A DNA stretch of 64,000 nt from Thiorhodovibrio frisius (GCF_033954835.1 NZ_CP121471.1:682001-746000), one strand, 5' to 3'. Numbered from the stretch's first letter, positions 45,167 through 54,432 are shown. The notes: a model not told the origin generated them from the sequence alone. Numbers and translations: made by a program.

Positions 45167-46141
45167 ATGTGGCAAATTTTGGAACGCAATCCGCGCGCCT
45201 TTTTGTGGGCGCTGCTGCTGCATCTGACGCTGGCGATCCTGATCTTTAGCAACATCGACTGGACGCGTGGCGATCAGCAATTAGGCGCACAGGAAACCCT
45301 GATGGAATCCAGCCTGAGTATGTCGCCTGAGTTGCAGGATCGGGTCGCCCAGTTGCGTGACCCCCAGGCTTTCCAGGCCGCGCAGGAGGCTGAACGCCTC
45401 CAAGCCGTAGAGGAAGCTCGTCAGGCTGCGGCGGCGGCTGAGGCCGAACGCCAGCGCCAGGTTGAACAGGAAGCGCGACGTCGGGCTGCGATTGAGGCCG
45501 AACGCCAGGCAGAGCAAGAGGCGGCACGCGAAGCCCAGCGCCAAGCCGAGCTACAGGTCCGGCGCGAAGCCGAACGCGAGGCGCGTGTGCAAGCAGAGCG
45601 GGAAGCCCAGCGCCAAGCCGAGCTTGAAGCGCAGCGCAGGGCAGAAGAAACTGCGCAACGCCAAGCCGAAGAACAAGCTCAACGCGAGGCCGAAGAACAA
45701 GCCCAGCGCGAAGCCGTAGAGCAGGCTCGGCGCGAAGCTGAAGAACAAGCCCAGCGTGAGGCCGAGGAACAAGCCCGACGCGAAGCTGAAGAACAGGCTC
45801 TACGCGAGGCGGAGGAACAAGCCCGGCGCGAGGCTGCCGCAGCCGCAGCCGCGCACTCCCAGCAACTCGCAAACGAATGGGTACCCAGAATCAGCGCCCG
45901 GGTGGCACAATTCTGGATTCGGCCGCAAAGCCTCCAGGTCCAAGTCTCCACCCTGGTCCGGCTGCAACTCAATCCGGGCGGTGAGGTGGTGCCCGGCAGC
46001 GTCAAAGTCATCGAAAGCAGCGGCTATCCGGCCTTTGATACTTCAGTGGTTCGCGCCATCATGGACGCCTCACCGTTGCCAGTGCCCGATGGTGCTGACT
46101 TCAAGGTGTTTAAAGACTTCGATTTTCGCTTCAAACCTTAG
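45167..46141 (+). CDS. tolA: Cell envelope integrity protein TolA
   Basis: 324 residues. Domain I is one membrane helix (LWALLLHLTLAILIFSNIDW) anchored in the inner membrane. Domain II is a long Ala/Glu/Arg/Gln-rich helix, about residues 65-225, ending in seven 8-residue repeats. Domain III (from about 230: WVPRISARVAQFWIRPQSLQ, then QLNPGGEVVPGSVKVIESSG and FDTSVVRAIMDASPLPVP) is the TonB-C-like fold that contacts TolB and Pal. It links the TolQR motor to the outer membrane. Confidence 0.95.
   Translation: MWQILERNPRAFLWALLLHLTLAILIFSNIDWTRGDQQLGAQETLMESSLSMSPELQDRVAQLRDPQAFQAAQEAERLQAVEEARQAAAAAEAERQRQVEQEARRRAAIEAERQAEQEAAREAQRQAELQVRREAEREARVQAEREAQRQAELEAQRRAEETAQRQAEEQAQREAEEQAQREAVEQARREAEEQAQREAEEQARREAEEQALREAEEQARREAAAAAAAHSQQLANEWVPRISARVAQFWIRPQSLQVQVSTLVRLQLNPGGEVVPGSVKVIESSGYPAFDTSVVRAIMDASPLPVPDGADFKVFKDFDFRFKP
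45668..45835 (+). repeat. Seven 24-bp repeats in tolA
   Basis: Seven consecutive units encode EEQAxREA-type octapeptides (EEQAQREA, EEQAQREA, VEQARREA, EEQAQREA, EEQARREA, EEQALREA, EEQARREA). DNA identity between units is high, so copy number probably varies among strains and changes the length of the periplasm-spanning helix. Confidence 0.85.
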
Positions 46142-46153
46142 GAATCCGCGATT

Positions 46154-47443
46154 ATGCCGCGCATCGTCTCAATTCTGCTGCTCTGCCTCCTAAGCCTTCC
46201 GGCCCAGGCGCGCCTGACCATCGAGATCACCGGCGGCGTAGAGGGCGCCCAACCCATCGCCGTGGTGCCCTTCGGCCAGGTCGAGGGTGCCCAGCCCGGT
46301 GTCGATGTCGCCAGCGTCATCGCCGCTGATCTTGCCCGCACCGGCCGCTTCAAGCCCATGCCGACGCGGGAGATGCTGGTAACGCCCCATCGCGCCGAGG
46401 AAGTCGATTTTCGCGAATGGGAACTGCTCGCCACCAATAACCTGGTTATTGGCGAAATCAGCCCGGCCGAGGGCGGTGGTTATCGTATCGACTACAGCCT
46501 GTTGGATGTCTACGGCGGCAAAAAGCTGCTCGGCAGCAGCCTGCGCAGCAGCGAGAAGAGCTTGCGCCTGAGTGCCCACCGCATCGCCGACGCCATCTAC
46601 GAGAAACTCACTGGCGACCCCGGTGTCTTCTCCACCCGCATCGCCTATGTTACCTCCACCGGGCGCGGCACCTCAGATGAACGCGTCAGCCTGCGCGTTG
46701 CCGATGCTGATGGTTTCAATCCTCAGACCATCGTCGACTCGCCCGATCCCATCATGTCCCCCGCTTGGTCGCCAGATGGGCGCAAGCTCGCCTATGTGTC
46801 GTTCGAGAATCGCCAGTCTTCGATTTATGTACAGGAGTTAGCCACCGGTCGACGGGATAAAATCGCCAGTTACCCGGGCATCAACGGCTCGCCTGCTTTC
46901 TCGCCTGATGGCAGCCGCATGGCCATGACGTTGTCGAAAGACGGCAACCCGGATGTCTATGTGATGAACCTTGGCAGTCGCCAGCTCTCGCGCCTGACCG
47001 ACCACTACGCGATCGACACTGAACCGGCCTGGTCGCCCGACGGTGGCACCATCTACTTCACCAGTGACCGTGGTGGCCAACCGCAGGTCTATCGGGTCTC
47101 CGCCAGCGGCGGCGCGGCTGAGCGGATCAGCTTCGAGGGCGACTACAATGCCGCCGCCGAGGTCGCCCCCAATGGTCGCGCGTTGGCCCTGGTCACCCGC
47201 ACCGCCGGGCGCTTCCGCATCGCCTTCGACCAAATCGGCGGCGGTGCACGTCGCCTGCTGAGCAGCGGACCCCTGGACGAGTCCCCCAGTTTCGCGCCCA
47301 ATGGGAGCATGGTAATTTACGCCTCACAAAACAATGGCCGTGGGGTCCTAGCCGTGACGCCCATCGCTGGCGGTTCGGGGCAGCGTCTGACTCAGGACGC
47401 AGGCGAGGTGCGCGAGCCCGCCTGGTCGCCTTTCCTGCGCTGA
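46154..47443 (+). CDS. tolB: Tol-Pal system beta-propeller protein TolB
   Basis: 429 residues with a signal peptide (RIVSILLLCLLSLPAQA). An N-terminal D1 domain (TIEITGGVEGAQPIAVVPFG) is followed by a six-bladed propeller whose blades carry WSPDGRKLAYVSF, FSPDGSRMAMTLS and WSPDGGTIYFTSDRGG motifs. Periplasmic partner of Pal and TolA. Usual length. Begins 12 nt after tolA. Confidence 0.97.
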   Translation: MPRIVSILLLCLLSLPAQARLTIEITGGVEGAQPIAVVPFGQVEGAQPGVDVASVIAADLARTGRFKPMPTREMLVTPHRAEEVDFREWELLATNNLVIGEISPAEGGGYRIDYSLLDVYGGKKLLGSSLRSSEKSLRLSAHRIADAIYEKLTGDPGVFSTRIAYVTSTGRGTSDERVSLRVADADGFNPQTIVDSPDPIMSPAWSPDGRKLAYVSFENRQSSIYVQELATGRRDKIASYPGINGSPAFSPDGSRMAMTLSKDGNPDVYVMNLGSRQLSRLTDHYAIDTEPAWSPDGGTIYFTSDRGGQPQVYRVSASGGAAERISFEGDYNAAAEVAPNGRALALVTRTAGRFRIAFDQIGGGARRLLSSGPLDESPSFAPNGSMVIYASQNNGRGVLAVTPIAGGSGQRLTQDAGEVREPAWSPFLR

Positions 47444-47513
47444 TGGTTCTTGTTTAATGCACCGACCGGGGAAAACGCCAATGCGCAATCAACATCTTTA
47501 TCCGGAGAAACGC

Positions 47514-48026
47514 GTGAAAAATCCGCTGATCGGTCTGCTGGCCAGCTTGATCCTGATCCCTCTGCTAAGCGGCTGCCCGTCAACGCCGACACAAACAGAT
47601 GCTGGTCTGACCGGGGCTGAGCTTGATGCGATGAGCGGCGCTCGGACCGCAGGGATCGATGACCGCCGCGGTTCGCCGCTGGATGATCCGTCCAGCCCCT
47701 TGTATCAGCGGGTGATCTACTTCGGATACGATGCCACGGCCATCGATCCGAAATATGCCAACCTGCTGCGCGCGCATGCGGACTATTTGGCCCGCACCAG
47801 CAATGCAACCGTGGTGCTCGAAGGACACACCGATGAACGTGGCACCCGCGAATACAACCTCGCACTAGGCGAAAGTCGCGCCGAAGCCGTGCGCAGCTTC
47901 CTTGTGGCCGAGGGCGTGCCGGCGCAAAAAATTCGCACCCTGAGCTACGGTGAGGAGCGCCCGGCCGAGATCGGCAGCAGCGAGCGCGCCTACTCGCTGT
48001 CGCGCCGTGTCGAGCTAGTCTACTAA
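47514..48026 (+). CDS. pal: Peptidoglycan-associated lipoprotein Pal
   Basis: 170 residues from GTG 47514, which has GGAG 6 nt upstream and gives a normal lipoprotein signal ending in the lipobox LLSGC; ATG starts at 47457 and 47481 would add a polar leader unlike the family. The C-terminal OmpA-like domain binds peptidoglycan: VIYFGYDATAIDP, then VVLEGHTDERGTREYNLALGE and VRSFLVAEGV, ending in ERAYSLSRRVELVY. Outer-membrane lipoprotein tethering the envelope layers. Confidence 0.95.
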   Translation: MKNPLIGLLASLILIPLLSGCPSTPTQTDAGLTGAELDAMSGARTAGIDDRRGSPLDDPSSPLYQRVIYFGYDATAIDPKYANLLRAHADYLARTSNATVVLEGHTDERGTREYNLALGESRAEAVRSFLVAEGVPAQKIRTLSYGEERPAEIGSSERAYSLSRRVELVY

Positions 48027-48027
48027 G

Positions 48028-48921
48028 ATGGGCACCTTAACCGGCGCGCGTTTTAGCCCCATGGCTGCCGGCCTGATCGCTATCGGTCTTCTGGTCGCAG
48101 CGCTGCTGGTTCCCGTGCCAGCGAGCGCCGACCCCATGCTTGAGGCGCGCGTCGCCAAGCTGGAGCGCATGCTGAACGAGCAGCGTCTGTCCGACGTGCT
48201 GCTCCAGATCCAGCAACTTCAACAGGAGGTTCAGGATCTACGTGGAATCGTCGAAAAGCAGCGATTTTTGCTTCAGCACCAAGAGCGTGCGCCAGGGCTC
48301 GGCGCCGGCGATGTTCCGAGCATAGAACCCGGCCGTCAGAGCACCGAGATACCGGTGCAGCGCATGTCGCCAGGTGCTGCGGGGTTGTTGCCTGCAACCG
48401 CGTCAGATCGAGATCAATTCTCGCGCCTGGGCGCTAGTCCGGGCGCGGGCACGCAGCTTGAACTCAGCCCCGAGGATACCTTGCTGCCACCACTGCCCGC
48501 AGCAGAAACCCAGAATGGCGGCGAGCGCGAAGCTTATCGCCAGGCTTTCGAATATCTCAAGGCGCGCAATGACGAGGGGGCGCGGGTGGCATTCGAGACC
48601 CTGTTGGAACAATATCCGCGCGGGGATTTCGCCGACGACAGTCGCTACTGGCTTGGCGAGATTAGCTATCAGGCCAAGGATTACCCTGAGGCGCGCGCCG
48701 CCTTTGAGCAACTGATCCAGGACTATCCGTCCAGCCCCAAGGTCCCGGGCGCCATGCTCAAACTCGGTTATCTCGATGCCGACCTAGGCGAGATCGACCA
48801 GGCCCGCGCGATGCTTCAGGCTGTGGTGCGAAGCTTTCCCGACAGTGCCGAAGGCCGCCTTGCCGCCAAGCGACTCGCCGAGATTGACAACAGCATGCAG
48901 CCCGATGCAGGCAGACGCTAA
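48028..48921 (+). CDS. cpoB: Cell division coordinator CpoB (YbgF)
   Basis: 297 residues from ATG 48028, one base after the pal stop. Signal peptide, then an N-terminal trimerising coiled coil (residues about 38-85: RVAKLERMLNEQRLSDVLLQ), a variable Gly/Pro-rich linker and C-terminal TPR repeats (YRQAFEYLKARNDEGARVAF, then YWLGEISYQAKDYPEARAAF and KLGYLDADLGEIDQARAML). It couples Tol action and PBP1B during division in E. coli. Last gene of the cluster. Confidence 0.93.
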   Translation: MGTLTGARFSPMAAGLIAIGLLVAALLVPVPASADPMLEARVAKLERMLNEQRLSDVLLQIQQLQQEVQDLRGIVEKQRFLLQHQERAPGLGAGDVPSIEPGRQSTEIPVQRMSPGAAGLLPATASDRDQFSRLGASPGAGTQLELSPEDTLLPPLPAAETQNGGEREAYRQAFEYLKARNDEGARVAFETLLEQYPRGDFADDSRYWLGEISYQAKDYPEARAAFEQLIQDYPSSPKVPGAMLKLGYLDADLGEIDQARAMLQAVVRSFPDSAEGRLAAKRLAEIDNSMQPDAGRR

Positions 48922-49026
48922 CGCTCATGGTCACGGCCACCCCGGAGGATGAAGCCTGTTGTTTCATGGTAAGGTTGAGTGTTGCTCTGGAATCCCCTAA
49001 GAACCACCGCGCGGCGCAATTTGACG

Positions 49027-49055
49027 ATGACAACCCGACTGCGTCAGGTTAAAAT
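49027..49055 (+). promoter_or_regulatory. Promoter of tRNA-Cys
   Basis: ATGACA at 49027-49032 (five of six -35 bases), a 17-nt spacer and TAAAAT at 49050-49055, placed 10 nt before the mature tRNA 5' end. Confidence 0.6.
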
Positions 49056-49065
49056 AGCCGATTAC

Positions 49066-49139
49066 GGCTGAGTGGCAGAGTGGTTATGCAGCGGCCTGCA
49101 AAGCCGTGTACCTCGGTTCGATTCCGGGCTCAGCCTCCA
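49066..49139 (+). tRNA. tRNA-Cys (anticodon GCA)
   Basis: 74 nt with encoded CCA. Acceptor GGCTGAG pairs with CTCAGCC, discriminator T, anticodon loop CTGCAAA (GCA). The next tRNA follows 109 nt downstream on the same strand and may share the transcript. Confidence 0.96.
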
Positions 49140-49248
49140 TCATTCGCCATCTGCGGGGTTATTTAGCCTGTCCAGGTGTGCCCTATCCAGATGTCGTAGC
49201 CGCACTTCTTGCGGCCCCTCCCTCCAAAAATCCACCCTGTCCGATCCT

Positions 49249-49333
49249 GCCCGGGTGGCGGAATTGGTAGACGCAAGGGACTTAAAATCCCTCGGCTTTT
49301 GCTGTGCGGGTTCGAGTCCCGCCCCGGGCACCA
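49249..49333 (+). tRNA. tRNA-Leu (anticodon TAA)
   Basis: 85 nt class II tRNA with a long variable arm. Acceptor GCCCGGG pairs with CCCGGGC; anticodon loop CTTAAAA (TAA); T-arm GCGGG-TTCGAGT-CCCGC; encoded CCA. Reads UUA and UUG codons, rare in GC-rich genes. Confidence 0.97.
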
Positions 49334-49375
49334 CTTTATTGATGCTTGCGCGCTGATTGTTGATCATGTGCGCAC

Positions 49376-49409
49376 AAAAAAGGCTTAGAGAATAGCCCTC
49401 TAAGCCTTT
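49376..49409 (-). terminator. Intrinsic terminator of the initiator tRNA gene
   Basis: A perfect 12-bp stem (49379-49390 with 49398-49409) and 7-nt loop. On the minus strand it is followed by six T, directly downstream of tRNA-fMet. On the plus strand the T-run is short (GTTTG), so it may also act weakly after tRNA-Leu. Confidence 0.8.
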
Positions 49410-49425
49410 GTTTGCACGACTGAAT

Positions 49426-49502
<77 letters not shown>

Positions 49503-49514
49503 ACTGAGCCAACC

Positions 49515-49543
49515 ATCATAATGCGTTCGTCACGAAATTGCAA
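49515..49543 (-). promoter_or_regulatory. Promoter of tRNA-fMet
   Basis: Read on the minus strand: TTGCAA (49543-49538), 17-nt spacer, TATGAT (49520-49515), 13 nt before the tRNA 5' end. Both boxes are close to consensus. Confidence 0.68.
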
Positions 49544-49701
49544 CCGGTAGTTTGGCGGTTTCTTTTGGGCCGCCTGATTGTGATGACGAATCGCAATGAC
49601 GACAAGGCATCGGAATCGCCCGGAGCTGGCCTTGGTGACTGATGGGCGGTTTTCTGGTCCTGGCTTGTTTTGTGCGACCAACACTTGAGAATGATGAGCC
49701 T

Positions 49702-50760
49702 ATGGCCACTAAAGACGCGCGACCACCCGGTCTGACCTTGCTCCCTGGCCCCGCTGGTGCCTGGGACGATGCCCGGGTGTCCGGGCCGGTGGTGCTGCGG
49801 GAGGCCGATGGTCGTTGGCGCATGTGGTATTACGGCCGCGACACCGGGTTCGATCCTGAGATCAATTTGCCGACCGGGCGCTGCGGTTTGGCGGTTTCTG
49901 ACGACGGACTGCACTGGGCGCGCGTTCTGGGGCCTTTGACCAATGGTGCTGTGTTCGAGCCGCATCCGGACCCCAAGCGCTTCGATTCCTCCCATGTCGG
50001 GGTCAGCGATCTGACCTACGAGAATGGGCTCTATTGGATGTGGTATCTCGGCGGCGACCAGCAGCGCACGCGCATCGGGCAGTTCGAGGTCAAGGGGCTA
50101 CAGCTGCGCCCTGGCTGCGCAGTCTCACGTGACGGGCTGCACTGGTTGCGGTTGGAAGGGCCTTACTGCGGGGCCTTGCTCGATTTGGGTGCGCCCGGTG
50201 AGCCGGACATGGCGGTGTGCGGCTGGCCGCAGGTGCGGCGCTTTCCTGACGGAATCTGGCGCATGTACTACCACAGCCTGGACCCTGCGCGCATGGTGTT
50301 TGTTGTCTGCCTGGCGGAATCCAACGACGGGCTAACCTGGACTAAGCGCGGCGAGATTCTAGGGCCGGGGGAAGCGGGCGGCTTCGATGCGCTCGGCATC
50401 GGTACGCGACACATCTTTGCGCATCAGGGTCGCTGGCTGATGTTCTACGAGGGCGTTGGCGAGGGCGGCTATCGGTCGATCGGGCTCGCCATCTCCGACA
50501 ACGGCCTTGACTGGCAGCGCCAGCCGGGACCAGAAAGCAATGGGTCGATTTTTACCCACGCCCCCAAGGGCTCGGGCCGCTGGGATGCCTTTGCGGTTGG
50601 CACCCCGCGCGTCGTAGCGCTGCCAGATGGGACCTTCCGTCTCTATTATGTCGGCGCCAATGAGACCCCGGCGGGCTTTGCCGACGAACTAGCCATGGTG
50701 CATCAGATCGGCGTGGCCATGAGTGACGGCCCCGACTTCACGCGCTGGGAGCGGTGGTGA
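49702..50760 (+). CDS. Five-bladed beta-propeller glycoside hydrolase-like protein (GH43/68-type fold)
   Basis: 352 residues from ATG 49702, no signal peptide, so cytoplasmic. Repeated blade motifs resembling levansucrase/arabinanase propellers: VSDDGLHWARV, VSRDGLHWLRL, ESNDGLTWTKR, ISDNGLDWQRQ and MSDGPDFTRWER. WRMWYYGRD, YWMWYLGGD, WRMYYHS and WLMFYEG strands lie between them. An aspartate-rich start (GAWDDARVSGPVV) resembles the catalytic blade. Related uncharacterised proteins occur in cyanobacteria and phototrophs. Substrate unknown; action on a sucrose-derived or compatible-solute glycoside is only a guess. It stands alone between the tRNAs and typA. Confidence 0.7.
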   Translation: MATKDARPPGLTLLPGPAGAWDDARVSGPVVLREADGRWRMWYYGRDTGFDPEINLPTGRCGLAVSDDGLHWARVLGPLTNGAVFEPHPDPKRFDSSHVGVSDLTYENGLYWMWYLGGDQQRTRIGQFEVKGLQLRPGCAVSRDGLHWLRLEGPYCGALLDLGAPGEPDMAVCGWPQVRRFPDGIWRMYYHSLDPARMVFVVCLAESNDGLTWTKRGEILGPGEAGGFDALGIGTRHIFAHQGRWLMFYEGVGEGGYRSIGLAISDNGLDWQRQPGPESNGSIFTHAPKGSGRWDAFAVGTPRVVALPDGTFRLYYVGANETPAGFADELAMVHQIGVAMSDGPDFTRWERW

Positions 50761-50953
50761 TGGCGTATAGGCCGCATCAGCGCCAGCCTTTGTGGATGTC
50801 TGGGATTTCACCAACAGCTAGGATGAGGTTACGAAAATCTTTCAATCAGGTGTTCGAGAGATCTTCGCCATGCGCGACGCGCGACGCGCGATCCGCTGTG
50901 GCCGCGGTCAGCTAGTCGCGCGGCCGCCGAGGGAACCAGCTATACTCGCGCCG

Positions 50954-50984
50954 GCGCGGCCAGCTTCTTGGCCGCGCTTTTTTT
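50954..50984 (+). terminator. Intrinsic terminator-like hairpin in the typA leader
   Basis: A perfect 9-bp GC stem, GCGCGGCCA at 50954-50962 and TGGCCGCGC at 50969-50977, loop of 6, followed by seven T (50978-50984). It ends 23 nt before the typA GTG. TATACT at 50941-50946 just upstream could be a -10 box, which would place the hairpin at the very 5' end of the mRNA. It may end read-through from upstream or attenuate typA. Confidence 0.65.
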
Positions 50985-51007
50985 GACCCCTCCGGAGTAA
51001 CGGTTCA

Positions 51008-52837
51008 GTGATCGAACGTCTGCGCAACATTGCGATTATCGCCCATGTCGACCATGGCAAAACGACCTTGGTTGATAAGCTTCTGCAACAATCGGGAACC
51101 CTCGGCGACCGGTTTGGCCCGGTCGAACGGGTGATGGATTCCAACGACCTGGAAAAAGAGCGTGGCATCACCATCCTGTCCAAGAACACCGCGCTGCGCC
51201 TGACGCTGAAGGACCAAGACTACCGCATCAATATTGTCGATACCCCGGGCCACGCCGACTTTGGCGGTGAGGTAGAGCGGGTGCTGTCCATGGTGGACTC
51301 GGTGCTGCTGCTGGTCGATGCGCAGGAAGGCCCCATGCCGCAGACGCGCTTCGTCACCACCAAGGCGTTTCAGCATGGGCTGCGGCCCATTGTGGTGGTG
51401 AACAAGATCGATAAGCCGGGCGCGCGCCCGAGCTGGGTGGTCGATCAGGTTTTCGATCTCTTTGATCGCCTTGGCGCGAGTGACGAACAGCTGGATTTTC
51501 CGATTGTTTACGCCTCAGCCATCAACGGCTACGCCGGCCTGAGCGAAGAGGTGCGCGAGGGCGACATGACGCCGCTGTTTGAGGCCATTGTCGAGCACTG
51601 CCCGGCCCCGGCGGTGGATCCGGACGGTCCCTTCCAGATGCAGATATCGACCCTGGACTACAGCTCCTTTGTTGGTGCTATCGGCGTCGGACGGATTCAG
51701 CGTGGTGTCCTCAAGCCCAATCAGCAGGTGGTTGTGGTCAAGCGCGATGGTGACCGCCAGCGCGCCAAAGTCGGGCTGGTCTATGGCTACATGGGGCTGG
51801 AGCGCAGCGAGGTGAAGGAAGCGCGCGCGGGCGACATTGTGGCCGTCACTGGAATGGATGCGCCCAACGTGTCCGACACCCTGTGTCATCCCGATGCGGT
51901 TGAGGCACTGCCCCCGCTGACCGTGGATGAACCGACGGTGACCATGACCTTTCAGGTCAACACCTCACCTTTTGCCGGCAAGGATGGCAAATACCTGACC
52001 AGTCGCCAGCTCAAGGATCGCCTAGAGCGTGAGTTGATTCACAATGTTGCGTTGCGGGTGGAGGAGGGCACGGATCCGGAAAAATTCCGCGTCTCCGGCC
52101 GCGGCGAACTGCATTTGTCCATTCTGCTCGAGAACATGCGCCGCGAGGGCTATGAAATGGCCGTCTCGCGTCCCGAGGTCATTTTCCGCGAGGTCGATGG
52201 AGTCATCTGCGAGCCTTATGAGCAGCTCACAGTCGACCTTGAGGAAGCCAATCAGGGCGCGATCATGCAGGCGCTTGGCGAGCGCAAGGGGGAGCTAAAG
52301 AACATGGTGCCGGATGGCAAGGGCCGGGTGCGCCTGGACTACGAAATCCCGTCGCGCGGGCTAATCGGCTTCCAGACTGAGTTCATGTCGCTGACGTCGG
52401 GCACCGGCTTAAAGCACCATGTGTTTGACCACTATGGCGCGGCCAATCAGGGTGGCATCGCGCCGCGCCGCAATGGCGCCATGATCGCCAACAGCCAGGG
52501 CAAGGTGCTTGGCTACGCGCTCTTTAACCTACAAGATCGCGGCCGGCTGCTGGTCGCGCCCGGCGAGGAAGTCTACGAGGGGCAAGTGGTCGGCATCCAC
52601 TCGCGCGACAACGATCTGGTCGTCAATCCGCTCAAAGCCAAGCAGCTCACCAACATCCGTGCGGCTGGCTCGGACGAGAACATCCTGCTGACACCGCCGA
52701 TCCGCTTCTCACTCGAACAGGCGCTGGAGTTCATTGAGGATGATGAACTGGTCGAGATTACGCCGGCCGCCATCCGCATCCGCAAGCGCTTCCTGAAGGA
52801 ACACGAGCGCAAGCGCGCTAGCAGGGCAAGCAGCTAA
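51008..52837 (+). CDS. typA: Translational GTPase TypA/BipA
   Basis: 609 residues from GTG 51008, GGAG 13 nt upstream. GTPase motifs: HVDHGKTT (G1), ERGITI (G2), [11 protein letters not shown] (G3), [10 protein letters not shown] (G4). EF-G-like domains II, III and V follow, then the BipA-specific C-terminal domain ([30 protein letters not shown] region). It assists 50S subunit assembly, especially at low temperature or under stress. Usual length. Confidence 0.97.
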   Translation: MIERLRNIAIIAHVDHGKTTLVDKLLQQSGTLGDRFGPVERVMDSNDLEKERGITILSKNTALRLTLKDQDYRINIVDTPGHADFGGEVERVLSMVDSVLLLVDAQEGPMPQTRFVTTKAFQHGLRPIVVVNKIDKPGARPSWVVDQVFDLFDRLGASDEQLDFPIVYASAINGYAGLSEEVREGDMTPLFEAIVEHCPAPAVDPDGPFQMQISTLDYSSFVGAIGVGRIQRGVLKPNQQVVVVKRDGDRQRAKVGLVYGYMGLERSEVKEARAGDIVAVTGMDAPNVSDTLCHPDAVEALPPLTVDEPTVTMTFQVNTSPFAGKDGKYLTSRQLKDRLERELIHNVALRVEEGTDPEKFRVSGRGELHLSILLENMRREGYEMAVSRPEVIFREVDGVICEPYEQLTVDLEEANQGAIMQALGERKGELKNMVPDGKGRVRLDYEIPSRGLIGFQTEFMSLTSGTGLKHHVFDHYGAANQGGIAPRRNGAMIANSQGKVLGYALFNLQDRGRLLVAPGEEVYEGQVVGIHSRDNDLVVNPLKAKQLTNIRAAGSDENILLTPPIRFSLEQALEFIEDDELVEITPAAIRIRKRFLKEHERKRASRASS

Positions 52838-52863
52838 GGTTGTTTTCGGGAGCAAGCTGGGCG

Positions 52864-52903
52864 CCACGACTTCGCCATCAAGGTGTCGGTGTCGTGGCGA
52901 AGT
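52864..52903. repeat. Two overlapping, mutually exclusive inverted repeats between typA and rlmI
   Basis: Stem A: CCACGAC (52864-52870) with GTCGTGG (52891-52897). Stem B: ACTTCGCCA (52869-52877) with TGGCGAAGT (52895-52903). Both arms overlap, so only one can form. No T-run is present. The region lies between converging genes and may serve as a bidirectional transcript end. Confidence 0.5.
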
Positions 52904-52923
52904 GATTCGCCGCGACCTCGGCG

Positions 52924-54114
52924 CTAAAGCACGCGCAGAAAAGCCGTTTTGAGGTAAGCCGTCTCGGGAATCGCTGGATGAATGGGGTGATCCGGCCCCT
53001 GCCCGCCGTCGTAAAGCAATTGTAGCTCGCGCCCGGCACCGCGCCCTGCTTGCTGCAAGTTGCGGTGGAAGGAGTCGCGACTCAGGTGGTGGGAGCAGGA
53101 AGAACTGACCAGCAAGCCATCCGGAGTCAGTAGTTCCATGCCCAGCCGGTTCAGGCGCCGATAAGCCAGCTCACCGTCGCGCTGATCTTTGCGTCGCTTG
53201 ATGAAAGCGGGTGGGTCGAGAATGACGCAATTAAAGCGTTCTCCGGCGTCGCGCAGTTGGCGCAGCGCATCGAAAGCATCGCCTTGCAACAGCTCGCCGA
53301 TGCGCTCGGCCAGCCCATTGCGATCAGCGCTGGCGCCCACGCGCGCCAGGGCCTCGCTCGAGCTGTCGATGAAGCTGACCTGCTCGGCCCCGGTTGCCGC
53401 CGCCGTCAGGCCCCAGGCGCCGAGATAGCAGAACACATCCAGCACCCGACCATTTGGGCGGAAGCGCTGAAGAGCAGCGCGGTTGTCGGCCTGATCGAAA
53501 AACCAGCCGGTTTTCTGCCCATGGACCGGATCGATCAGGAACTCAAGCCCGGATTCGCGCAGGCGAATCTCACCGGGGTCATCCCCCAGCACCCATTCAA
53601 CCTGTTGCTCCAGCCCCTCCAGCGCGCGTACCGGGCTGTCGTTGCGCAGCAACAGGCGCTTGGGTCGTGCGACTTGCTCAAGCGCGGCTAGCACCTCGCC
53701 GCGCTCGCGCTCCATTCCGGCGGTAGTGAATTGCACCACCAGCAGCTCGCCATAGCGATCCACCACCAGCCCCGGCAGGCCATCGCTCTCGCCATGCACC
53801 AGCCGATAGAAGGGCTGAGCATAGAGCCGCTCGCGCAGTGCCAGTGCCTGATGCAGACGCGCGAGCAACAGCGCCGGGCTTAACGGCTGTGCGCGATCCC
53901 GGCTGATCAGACGCGCGCAGATCAGGGAATTGGGATTGACATAAGCATGCCCCAGCCAGCGCCCGCCGCGCGCAAACAGCTCCACCGGCACACCCGGCTC
54001 CAGCCCCTTGAGCGGCGAGCGCTCGGTATCGACCTCATTGCTGTAAACCCAGCAATGGCCAGCGAGCAGGCGGCGTTCCTGGTCTTTTTTCAAAAACAAC
54101 GGGGTGGCTTTCAT
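52924..54114 (-). CDS. rlmI: 23S rRNA (cytosine-C5)-methyltransferase RlmI family
   Basis: 396 residues. N-terminal PUA domain (LFLKKDQERRLLAGHCWVYSNEVD), then an EEHEE-like linker with FYRLVHGESDGLPGLVVDRYG, and a Rossmann methyltransferase: QKTGWFFDQADNR, VLDVFCYLGAWGLTAAATGA (SAM site), CVILDPPAFIKRRKDQ and LLVSSSCSHHL with the catalytic cysteine. Modifies C1962 of 23S rRNA in E. coli. Convergent with typA. Confidence 0.93.
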   Translation of the reverse strand: MKATPLFLKKDQERRLLAGHCWVYSNEVDTERSPLKGLEPGVPVELFARGGRWLGHAYVNPNSLICARLISRDRAQPLSPALLLARLHQALALRERLYAQPFYRLVHGESDGLPGLVVDRYGELLVVQFTTAGMERERGEVLAALEQVARPKRLLLRNDSPVRALEGLEQQVEWVLGDDPGEIRLRESGLEFLIDPVHGQKTGWFFDQADNRAALQRFRPNGRVLDVFCYLGAWGLTAAATGAEQVSFIDSSSEALARVGASADRNGLAERIGELLQGDAFDALRQLRDAGERFNCVILDPPAFIKRRKDQRDGELAYRRLNRLGMELLTPDGLLVSSSCSHHLSRDSFHRNLQQAGRGAGRELQLLYDGGQGPDHPIHPAIPETAYLKTAFLRVL

Positions 54115-54432
54115 GGATGCGGCGATTGGTGGCTAGCCTGGGTTTGTGGAAGCTGATGTCCATCGGTCCTGCATGTCAACCAAAGAATGATGGTATCCAA
54201 GGCGACCTTTTGCTGGCAGGATGCGGACCATGCAGTGGAAAAATTCTTGGTGTGCCGGGTGTCCTTGTGGTGGGCATCGCCAAGTCTGAATCGCCCGCTT
54301 GTTGGCGGTTGGAGAATGGCGGGGCCGGCAGCAATGGCGGCCTGAGAGAAAAGCCCGATGCGCAAGAGGGTACCCATACCAGAACGGCCGGATCAAGGCT
54401 GGTCCAGAACGGCTTTAGAATTGATCGGAAGA
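54115..54432. other. Gene-free stretch between rlmI and tRNA-Leu
   Basis: 318 bp without a supportable gene; reading frames here are short and show no family resemblance. It must carry the end of the minus-strand tRNA-Leu transcript and probably the rlmI promoter. I see no clear terminator hairpin with a T-run and no strong promoter. Confidence 0.4.
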
